Source of the DNA: an uncultured Clostridia bacterium
GTDB lineage: Bacteria > Bacillota > Clostridia > Christensenellales > Pumilibacteraceae
Length of the DNA: 18,828 nt
Direction: 5' to 3'
Assembly (NCBI GenBank): GCA_947589145.1
Contig: CANQCB010000018.1
Span: 1 to 18,828 of the forward strand
Shown here: positions 7,184 through 13,736 of the stretch, in pieces
How positions within the stretch are numbered: the first letter of the stretch is position 1
Layout of the letters: each line of letters begins with the position of its first letter
Program-made: the position numbers and the translations under genes
Notes under the pieces: generated by a model
What the model was told of the DNA's origin: nothing
The model's database searches: none
The model's input: the letters and a program-made list of their open reading frames with translations, nothing else

Positions 7184-7545
7184 TAAAGCGCCATCCTCGC
7201 GCCGGCTATTATCATCAATAACGCGAAAACGACCGCAACCGTCTTTCCGCGCAGATTTTTCAGCATAAAAGATCCGACCGTGCCGCCGACAAGCACGCCC
7301 AATATTACGGGCAGGTTATCCGCAAAATCGTAATTCCCGCTCGACCAATATACTATCGCGCTTGCCACGCAGATCGGAAGGATCACGAGAACGGTCGTCG
7401 CATGACTGACTTTGACGTCCTCTTTCAATACCTTTTCGAGAAGAGGCACGCAAAGCATTCCGCCGCCGCCACCGAGCAGCCCGCTCGCCAACCCGACGGC
7501 GCCGCCCGTTAGTATTTCAACAATCGTTTTCAGGGGATTTTTCAT
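7183..7545 (-). CDS. TauE/SafE-family membrane protein, half-size (first of a pair)
   Basis: 120-aa membrane protein of the TauE/SafE family. The N-terminal signature GGAVGLASGLLGGGGGMLCVPLL and the VSHATTVLVILP block match one repeat half of a full-length permease; three or four membrane helices follow. The ATG at 7545 has a good GGAGG site 7 nt upstream and is the first gene of the operon continuing into the second half, the deacetylase and the SSB-like protein. The two halves resemble each other in their glycine-rich openings, which suits a split internal repeat. There is no frameshift: each half has its own start and stop. Confidence 0.85.
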   Translation of the reverse strand: MKNPLKTIVEILTGGAVGLASGLLGGGGGMLCVPLLEKVLKEDVKVSHATTVLVILPICVASAIVYWSSGNYDFADNLPVILGVLVGGTVGSFMLKNLRGKTVAVVFALLMIIAGARMAL

Positions 7546-7594
7546 TCGCGTGCCTCCGATTTACCGTTTTTGCGGCGCAATTTAACGCTATATA

Positions 7595-7600
7595 ATTATA
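7595..7600 (-). promoter_or_regulatory. probable -10 box of the TauE/SafE operon
   Basis: TATAAT on the minus strand, about 50 nt before the ATG at 7545. The -35 position at 17 nt is only a run of T, so the promoter is weak or uses another factor. Confidence 0.4.
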
Positions 7601-7647
7601 TTGTGGCAAAATAACATAAAAAATTTACCTATGTTCGGGCAAAACGT

Positions 7648-7676
7648 TTGCATAATATTGCTAATTGCGTTATAAT
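7648..7676 (+). promoter_or_regulatory. probable promoter of the 1320-aa surface protein
   Basis: A perfect TATAAT (7671-7676) with TTGCAT (7648-7653) 17 nt upstream, or TTTGCA (7647-7652) with an 18-nt spacer. It predicts a leader of about 49 nt carrying AAGGA (7717-7721) 10 nt before the ATG. Confidence 0.55.
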
Positions 7677-7731
7677 GTATCGGTATTATATTGAAGCTAT
7701 ATGCGGTTTTATATACAAGGAATAATTATCG

Positions 7732-10700
7732 ATGCAATCTAAGAAAAAATCGTTAAAACAAAAAATCATTGCAATCTTTACGATCATTGCTCTTTTTGCG
7801 ATGACTTTGTCCGTTTTTGCATTCGCGCAGGTCGGCGGAGTAAGCGCCGCGGCACTCGATGAGGAGGCTTTCACGCGCGAAAGCATTTCCGTCACTAACG
7901 GCGACTTTACGAACGCGGGCAGCGGCGACGCCGTAAACGACCCTTCGAGTTGGAGCGCCGAAGGAAATTCGAGCAGCGGCAGTACGGTTCACGGCGTTAT
8001 AGACCTCGACACGCAGTCCTTCCTCAATGAAGATAATCTCAAAGATTACAAACTCGAGGACGTCGAAGAGTTCAAGGATATACAGGGCAACTTCGGCGGT
8101 AATCTGACTCCCTTCGGCGTGAACACGAAAAAATTCCCGGATACCGACACCAACGCTCTCTTCATCAACTCGGACGTCGCCGACGCTTATTACGGCTACA
8201 ATTCCGCAAGCCTTTCCCTCTCCGCAAATTCGTATTACGAAATCAGCGCCTGGGTAAAGACGAGCGATTTCGGCGGCAATCAAGGCGCTACCGTAAAAGT
8301 CACGGGTATGGAAAATCCGCTGGCTTTCAAAAATATCAATACCGTTTCATTTAACGGCGACGACAAAAACGACGAATCCAACGATTACGGTTGGGTCAAA
8401 TATTCCTTCTATATCGAAACTTCCACCATGCACGGTTCTACGGTCAATATCGGACTCGAACTCGGAAACTATCTGGTTTATACCGACGGCTCGGGCGAAT
8501 CCGTCGACTACGGTCCGCATAAAGCAAGAGGCTACGTCTTCTTCGATAACGTAACCGCATTCGAACTTTCGGCCGATCAATTCGCGAAAGAAGTTGCGGA
8601 AAAGACTATCGTCAACGAAAAATCTTTCGATATCGAGAGCCGCGACAACAGAAATTATTATACCAACGACGGCGGCAACGTTTTGCTTTACAGCGAAAAC
8701 GATTCCGACTTCCTCAGCATCGGCGACGACGGCAAAATTCTTCGCTCTTCCGACGCCGGATACAGCGAAAATGAAATCGGCAGTTTCGACAACGAAGCAA
8801 ACGGTTGGACTCAGATCATAGGCTCGCAGAGCATTAAAATCGGGCAGTTCAACGGACCTTCCGAAGAGGACCTCGGCATAACCGATATGCGCCCCTTCTC
8901 CCCCGACGGAGAAAATAATAACATCGCCGTTCTTTCAAACTATCGCACGGCAAAAGAAGCGTTTGATTCTTCGGTTATCGGATACACGACCAAGCCGTTC
9001 ACCGTTCCGAAAAATACCAATTACCGCCTCAGCGTTTGGGTCAACGCCTGCGGAGGTTCGGTAGCGAGCGCCGCGCTCTACGGCGAAGATTATCGCGGAA
9101 ACGCAACGACGGGTCCCAATGCCGGTTCTCCTCAAAACCGCTTGGCGGGCGAGCTTACGGAGGGCGACGGCAATAATAAATCGCATAACGGGTGGAAAGA
9201 AGTCGCGTTCTATCTCAAAGGTTCTTTCTATACCGATTATTCGGTAAGTTTCGAAATTTGGTTGGGCCGTAAGGCTATCAACAACAATAACGAAATGGGT
9301 TACTCCACCGAGAACGTCAGCGGCGTCGCAATGTTCGATAATATCCGAATCGAGGAGATCTCCAACGAAGAATTCAACAGTTATTCAAGCAGTACGTCAA
9401 CGTTTAATTATGACCACGCTTCGGACACGAACGACATAGCCAACTACAAGTTCGACGATTTCGTCAGTTCGAACGACGGCGCGCTTCCCTCTCCCATGAG
9501 CTGGACTTTTATGACTGCCGGAGAGGACGGAACGACGGGAATGAGCAACAACGTCGTCAACGAAGATTATAACGACGTCGTGCACACGGGCGTTGTTTCT
9601 TCCAACGATGTTTCGTATACCTTCGTCCGCAAAAACGATAACGACAAAACTCAAAAGACTTTCGATATAAATACGCGCTATCCGCAAAACGAATATTCCC
9701 GACTTCTTATGATCAGAAGCGACGGCGTCACGGGTAACAAAGACGGTATCGCCGTCGGTTACAAATCCTCCGCTTTCAGCGTAAGTTCGGACAAGGTTCA
9801 TAAAGTCGAAGTTACCATGCTCACGGAGAACATCGAGGGATACGGCGCGAACGTCGTTCTCAAAAACGGTTCGAATATACTCGCCACCGTCGAACGCATT
9901 CAAAACACCAACGGCTATAAGACTTATACGATTTATATCGACCCCTTGGGAAAATCCTTATCCAACCTCAGCGTGGAAATATGGCTGGGTCTTTACGATA
10001 AATTCGACAATACTTCCAAACTTTCCAAAGGCACGATTTTCGTGGATAAAGCGGAGGTTTCCGAAGCGGACGACATTAACGTGGCGGACAGCCAAAGCAA
10101 TTACGATAACGACGATACGAGAGAAAACGTCAAGGCGAAAATCAACGAGTATGAAAGCAAATTCGGCTCCGATGGTTCTCCGGACTTTGCGATTTATTCC
10201 GCTTCCGATTCCGCTTTCAACATGTTCGATCACAACGACGACAGCTTCCTGAAAGCTCCTTATAACTGGACTCTTTCCACCAATAACGCGGAAGGAACAG
10301 ACGCCGTTGCATACGGCATATTCAACGGTTCGGAAGAAAACAGCGCTCTCTTCCCCGACGGTTACACTCAGGGCAAGAGAATCGTCGATAAGAACGGAAC
10401 GGAAGAGGACGCAAATATCTATTCTCTCGCGATCATCAATAAGTCCCCCGCTATGTCGAGAGTTACGGGCACATATAATTACAGGCTTGAAAGCGCGGCA
10501 TATTATATCATTACCGTTTACGCAAAGGTGGACATTCCTTTCTCGCAAAAGGCAGACCGCCCCGACTATAAAGGCGCGTATATAGGAATAGACGGTACGG
10601 ACTACTTCTGCTCGGATATAAAGAACTCCGCAACCGTCACCGACTTCTACGCTCCCGAAACGGACGTAGGCGACAACTTCCGCAAGTTCACCATTTACGT

Positions 10701-11694
10701 CCATACCGCCGGTGACGAGGACTCCGAAGATATGGTTTCCGTAAACCTTTCGTTCGGTATAGGCGGCAGTGCGCGCGGCGAAAGAGCGGTCGGTTCGCTT
10801 ATCATTAACGGCGTTACCGTCACAAAAGGCACTGTCGGCGCTTTCGAAGAGGCAATGGCTGAATTGGAAAGCGGAAACAGCCTTTCCCAAAAATATAGCG
10901 TAATTGCCGATTACGCCGCTACGCAGGATAACGATGACGAAGATACCGACGAGGGAGATACTCCCGATGAGCAAACTCCCAACACGGGCGATAATTGGTA
11001 TGTCTATATATCCATTATTCTCGCGGTCGTCGTGCTTATAGCCATCGTCGCATTCGCCGTTCGCTACTTCGCAAAAAAGAGAAAGAAGGACTATTCCGAC
11101 CCGAATATCAAGGTTTCTTACGACCGCGCAAAGACTCTTGCAAAACAAGTTCGGGCGCGTGAGGAAATCGGAGATATAGAGGAATATCTCAACAATTCTT
11201 ACGATAGGTTCGACGAGGACGAAGAAGATAGGTTCGAAGCCATGAAGGCAGCCGAAGAGATCGAGAAATCCGATGTCAAGGCAACCGAGACTACGACCGC
11301 CGAAGCCGACGAGACCGCCGAGAACAGCGAAAACGTCGCCGAAACCGCCGAGACAACCGACGAAAATGTCAGTGAAAACGCCGAGCCCGTCGGAAACGCG
11401 TCGGGCGAGCAGACCGAGCCCGTCGAAAGCGATAATGCCGTCGAGGGCGAAGCCGTTGTCGAAAGCGAAGAAGCGAAAGACGACGAAGAATATAAATATG
11501 ACGAGGAAATCGTAGACTTCACCCCTTCCGAAGAACAGAAGCGCATACTTGCGGAAAGAAAAGCCGAGGCTGAAAAAGTCAAAGCCGAGAAAGAAGCGGA
11601 AGAATTGCGCAAAGAACAGGAGCGCGCTAAACTCGAAGCCGAAAGAAAAGCGGCTACGCGCAGAAATAATAATTGGGACGACTTCGAAGATTGA
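7732..11694 (+). CDS. large cell-surface protein: four beta-sandwich modules, membrane helix and charged cytoplasmic tail
   Basis: 1320 aa, not recognised as a named family. A signal peptide (about 1-40, ending VSA-A) leads into four related modules at about 52-280, 344-544, 571-777 and 824-1033. Each starts with an N-x-x-F strand and a P(S/N)W turn and has a Y-x-(I/V/L)-x-V-(W/Y) strand; most add a W-x-x-(Y/F)-x-(F/I)-Y-(I/L) strand and close with (V/I)-x-FDN(V/I) or a variant. This pattern resembles galactose-binding/CBM4_9-type carbohydrate-binding jelly rolls. An acidic linker with TPNTG (1082-1086) precedes one membrane helix (1089-1112) and KKRKK. The remaining 208 residues are cytoplasmic: an acidic Glu/Ala/Thr-rich region, a highly charged helix (about 1264-1310) and the terminus NNNWDDFED. 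The tail makes simple sortase anchoring unlikely. Glycan binding is inference. Monocistronic. Confidence 0.85.
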   Translation: MQSKKKSLKQKIIAIFTIIALFAMTLSVFAFAQVGGVSAAALDEEAFTRESISVTNGDFTNAGSGDAVNDPSSWSAEGNSSSGSTVHGVIDLDTQSFLNEDNLKDYKLEDVEEFKDIQGNFGGNLTPFGVNTKKFPDTDTNALFINSDVADAYYGYNSASLSLSANSYYEISAWVKTSDFGGNQGATVKVTGMENPLAFKNINTVSFNGDDKNDESNDYGWVKYSFYIETSTMHGSTVNIGLELGNYLVYTDGSGESVDYGPHKARGYVFFDNVTAFELSADQFAKEVAEKTIVNEKSFDIESRDNRNYYTNDGGNVLLYSENDSDFLSIGDDGKILRSSDAGYSENEIGSFDNEANGWTQIIGSQSIKIGQFNGPSEEDLGITDMRPFSPDGENNNIAVLSNYRTAKEAFDSSVIGYTTKPFTVPKNTNYRLSVWVNACGGSVASAALYGEDYRGNATTGPNAGSPQNRLAGELTEGDGNNKSHNGWKEVAFYLKGSFYTDYSVSFEIWLGRKAINNNNEMGYSTENVSGVAMFDNIRIEEISNEEFNSYSSSTSTFNYDHASDTNDIANYKFDDFVSSNDGALPSPMSWTFMTAGEDGTTGMSNNVVNEDYNDVVHTGVVSSNDVSYTFVRKNDNDKTQKTFDINTRYPQNEYSRLLMIRSDGVTGNKDGIAVGYKSSAFSVSSDKVHKVEVTMLTENIEGYGANVVLKNGSNILATVERIQNTNGYKTYTIYIDPLGKSLSNLSVEIWLGLYDKFDNTSKLSKGTIFVDKAEVSEADDINVADSQSNYDNDDTRENVKAKINEYESKFGSDGSPDFAIYSASDSAFNMFDHNDDSFLKAPYNWTLSTNNAEGTDAVAYGIFNGSEENSALFPDGYTQGKRIVDKNGTEEDANIYSLAIINKSPAMSRVTGTYNYRLESAAYYIITVYAKVDIPFSQKADRPDYKGAYIGIDGTDYFCSDIKNSATVTDFYAPETDVGDNFRKFTIYVHTAGDEDSEDMVSVNLSFGIGGSARGERAVGSLIINGVTVTKGTVGAFEEAMAELESGNSLSQKYSVIADYAATQDNDDEDTDEGDTPDEQTPNTGDNWYVYISIILAVVVLIAIVAFAVRYFAKKRKKDYSDPNIKVSYDRAKTLAKQVRAREEIGDIEEYLNNSYDRFDEDEEDRFEAMKAAEEIEKSDVKATETTTAEADETAENSENVAETAETTDENVSENAEPVGNASGEQTEPVESDNAVEGEAVVESEEAKDDEEYKYDEEIVDFTPSEEQKRILAERKAEAEKVKAEKEAEELRKEQERAKLEAERKAATRRNNNWDDFED

Positions 11695-11743
11695 TTCCGT
11701 AGACGTCGGACGCCCGAATGATCGGATCCGCAATGTTAAATTC

Positions 11744-11779
11744 AAAATTACTCTTTGACGACGGTCAAAGAGTAATTTT
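11744..11779 (+). terminator. terminator of the surface-protein gene
   Basis: A perfect 16-bp stem (11744-11759 with 11764-11779) with loop GACG, 50 nt after the stop codon. The right arm ends AATTTT and runs into further A/T sequence. Symmetric, so it could also act on the minus strand. Confidence 0.85.
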
Positions 11780-12052
11780 ATTATAGAAACGATATTATCG
11801 AAGTCGGAACTTCCCTTCTGCCCAAGTACCCGTAATCGAAGATAACCGACATAAATTCGGGCAAGGTACGGGCAATCGCGGGGTTTGATCTGCGCCGAAG
11901 AAACATGTCGCATGTTTTTTTATCGGCATTTATAACGGCATTATTTCTCACTCTGTATTATATAATGTGACTTGGGCATTTTACCTCGCCTTTGCCGCTT
12001 TCGCGTTTTCGGCATTCGACTTGCCTTACATAACTCATTTAATCGCATTATA
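11780..12052. other. non-coding region with a third hairpin and a 21-codon hydrophobic ORF
   Basis: About 270 nt between two terminators with no recognisable gene. It contains the hairpin AAACATG-TCG-CATGTTT (11901-11917) running straight into T residues, itself flanked by GCCGA (11894-11898) and TCGGC (11923-11927). A 21-codon ORF (11905-11970, plus strand) begins inside that hairpin and encodes a very hydrophobic peptide starting MSHVFLSAFI, but it has no convincing ribosome binding site. A TATAAT at 11961-11966 lacks a -35 partner. Confidence 0.35.
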
Positions 12053-12085
12053 AAAACGCACTCTTCGGTTCAAAGAGTGCGTTTT
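12053..12085 (-). terminator. terminator of metY
   Basis: A 13-bp stem (AAAACGCACTCTT at 12053-12065 with AAGAGTGCGTTTT at 12073-12085) and a 7-nt loop, about 60 nt past the metY stop. On the minus strand the stem is followed by GTTTTTATAAT. It shares the core CGGT(T)CAAAGAGT with the terminator at 11744-11779. Confidence 0.8.
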
Positions 12086-12143
12086 ACTTTATAAAGATTT
12101 CGGCGACTTATCAAAAAGTATTCACGCCGTTAATATGCGTCGC

Positions 12144-13457
12144 TTACTTTTTGATTGCCTTGAACGCCTCGTCGAGAGCGGCTATCAAATCGTCTGCGTC
12201 CTCGATACCGATCGACAGGCGTATCGTGTTGGGTTTTATGCCCTGTTCCAGAAGTTCCTCGTCGGTGAGCTGGGAGTGAGTCGTGCTTGCGGGGTGAATA
12301 ACGAGAGATTTCACGTCGGCTACGTTGGCAAGAAGCGAGAATATCGCGAGGTTATCTATGAATTTTTTCGCCTGTTCCGCGCTGCCCTTTATTTCGAAAG
12401 TAAAGATAGAACCGCCGCCGTTCGGCAAGTATTTCTTATATAACTTATGCGTGGGCTCGCTCGGAAGCGACGGATGATGAACGGCTTCGACCTGAGGGTG
12501 CGACGCAAGATATTTCACGATTTTGAGCGCGTTGGATACGTGGCGTTCTATGCGAAGCGAGAGCGTTTCAAGTCCCTGCAAGAAAAGGAAGGAATGGAAC
12601 GGCGACAACGTCGAACCCGTATCGCGGAGAAGTATGGCGCGTATGTATGTAACGAATGCCGCTCTTCCCACCGCGTCGGCAAATGAAATGCCGTGATAAC
12701 TCGGGTTTGCTTCGGATATCCAAGGATATCTTCCCGAACCTTTCCAATCGAAATTACCGCCGTCTACAATAACGCCGCCTATCGCCGTTCCGTGTCCGCC
12801 GATAAACTTCGTCGCGGAGTGAACTACGATGTCCGCACCGTACTCTATCGGACGAATGAGATACGGGGTCGCGAAGGTCGAATCCACGACAAGAGGAATT
12901 CCGTGCTTGTGCGCCGTCTTCGCCAACTTTTCCAGATCCGCAATATTGGAGTTGGGGTTGCCCAAAGTTTCAACGAAAATCGCTTTCGTGTTTTCGCGAA
13001 TAGCCTTCTCGAACGAACCCTCTTCGTCCGGATCTACGAAAGTCGTGGTTACGCCCGACGTAAGCGGAACGGTGTGCGCCAACAGATTGTAAGTGCCGCC
13101 GTAAATCGTCTTTGCAGCCACTATGTGCTCCCCCGCTTTTGCCAATGCGGAAATCGTGTAATTTATCGCCGCCGCACCCGAAGCCGTCGCAAGCGCGGCA
13201 ACTCCGCCTTCGAGCGAAGCAATTCTCTTTTCGAATATATCGTTGGTCGGATTGGTCAAGCGTCCGTAAATGTTGCCGGCGTCGCGCAAACCGAAACGAT
13301 CCGCCGCGTGCTCGGCATTGTGAAATACGAACGAAGTCGAAGCGTATATCGGGACTGCGCGCGCGTCCGTAGTCGGGTCCGCCTGCTCCTGTCCTATATG
13401 TACCTGTTTGGTTTCAAAACCCCAATTTTCCGAATTTTTTATGTCTTTTACTGCCAT
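12144..13457 (-). CDS. metY: O-acetylhomoserine sulfhydrylase (O-acetyl-L-homoserine aminocarboxypropyltransferase)
   Basis: 437-aa PLP enzyme of the Cys/Met-metabolism (gamma-family) class, cytoplasmic, making homocysteine from O-acetylhomoserine and sulfide. Visible features: GNIYGRLTNPT (61-71, phosphate-binding Tyr/Arg), TASGAAAINY (91-100) packing on PLP, VDSTFATPYL (201-210) with the pyridine-nitrogen Asp, and HSATKFIGGHG with the Schiff-base lysine K217. The insertion after the lysine (IVDGGNFDW) and the full length distinguish MetY from the shorter MetB/MetC enzymes (about 380-400 aa). The ATG at 13457 has AAAAGGAG about 10 nt upstream. It stands alone, between its own promoter with an operator-like palindrome and leader ORF, and its own terminator. 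Confidence 0.93.
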   Translation of the reverse strand: MAVKDIKNSENWGFETKQVHIGQEQADPTTDARAVPIYASTSFVFHNAEHAADRFGLRDAGNIYGRLTNPTNDIFEKRIASLEGGVAALATASGAAAINYTISALAKAGEHIVAAKTIYGGTYNLLAHTVPLTSGVTTTFVDPDEEGSFEKAIRENTKAIFVETLGNPNSNIADLEKLAKTAHKHGIPLVVDSTFATPYLIRPIEYGADIVVHSATKFIGGHGTAIGGVIVDGGNFDWKGSGRYPWISEANPSYHGISFADAVGRAAFVTYIRAILLRDTGSTLSPFHSFLFLQGLETLSLRIERHVSNALKIVKYLASHPQVEAVHHPSLPSEPTHKLYKKYLPNGGGSIFTFEIKGSAEQAKKFIDNLAIFSLLANVADVKSLVIHPASTTHSQLTDEELLEQGIKPNTIRLSIGIEDADDLIAALDEAFKAIKK

Positions 13458-13533
13458 GATTGATTGTCTCCTTTTTTATATGATTTTTTGAAATAATTTA
13501 TTTAATATGATTGTGATTTTTAGCCGTTTACCG

Positions 13534-13587
13534 TCACATTCGACATAAAAGATGCAACGCCACCTCTTTATATAAGTGATTATACAT
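13534..13587 (-). CDS. 17-residue leader peptide upstream of metY
   Basis: A short ORF with a near-ideal ribosome binding site (AAAGGAGG at 13602-13595, 7 nt before the ATG), stronger than that of metY itself. It lies 24 nt after the predicted transcription start and 76 nt before metY. The peptide ends with ...HLLCRM, so Cys, Arg and Met codons directly precede the stop. A product linked to cysteine/methionine supply would suit a ribosome-sensing leader for a sulfur-assimilation gene. I see no intrinsic terminator between it and metY, so control would have to act on translation, RNA stability or another step. Function is inference. Confidence 0.5.
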   Translation of the reverse strand: MYNHLYKEVALHLLCRM

Positions 13588-13611
13588 GCTTGCGCCTCCT
13601 TTTCTTACAAT

Positions 13612-13630
13612 ACCTATATTTTACATAGGT
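13612..13630. promoter_or_regulatory. palindromic operator-like site over the metY -10 box
   Basis: ACCTAT-N7-ATAGGT, a perfect 6-bp inverted repeat whose 7-nt centre contains the -10 hexamer TAAAAT. A repressor bound here would block RNA polymerase. The CC...GG spacing resembles Rrf2-type (CymR/IscR-like) operators of sulfur genes in Firmicutes; that match is from memory and not computed. Confidence 0.55.
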
Positions 13631-13646
13631 TTTATAAGTATGTCAA
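13618..13646 (-). promoter_or_regulatory. metY promoter
   Basis: Perfect -35 TTGACA (13646-13641), 17-nt spacer and TAAAAT (13623-13618) on the minus strand. Transcription should start near 13611, 24 nt before the leader ORF and about 154 nt before metY. Confidence 0.8.
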
Positions 13647-13680
13647 GCGTTATTACGAAAAATATAAAAAAATTATTAAA

Positions 13681-13705
13681 CTTTTGCGCAAATCGGTCGC
13701 AAAGG
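13681..13705 (-). terminator. terminator of the murF-SDR-flavoprotein operon
   Basis: An 8-bp stem with one G-U pair (13681-13688 with 13698-13705) and a 9-nt loop, about 30 nt after the stop of the COG2509-type gene. On the minus strand it is followed by TTTAATAATTTTTTT. Confidence 0.6.
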
Positions 13706-13736
13706 AAGAGTTCTTTTCCATGTCGCAATCGCGATT

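Noticed and set aside
10978..10992. True LPxTG cell-wall sorting signal
   Set aside because: The first residue is Thr and more than 200 residues follow the membrane helix, unlike sortase substrates.
9958..11913. Long open frame (651 codons) on the minus strand opposite the 1320-aa protein
   Set aside because: It is antisense to a clearly coding gene with signal peptide, repeats and membrane helix. The frame is open because of the codon pattern (GAA/GAC-rich), has low-complexity Phe/Gly/Val content, and has no family motif.
11905..11970. 21-codon hydrophobic ORF as a confident gene
   Set aside because: No good ribosome binding site, no promoter match, and its start sits in a hairpin; kept only as a low-interest observation.
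13458..13611. SAM riboswitch or T-box in the metY leader
   Set aside because: The leader is only about 150 nt, AT-rich, without the long conserved helices of SAM riboswitches, the T-box core sequence, or a terminator.
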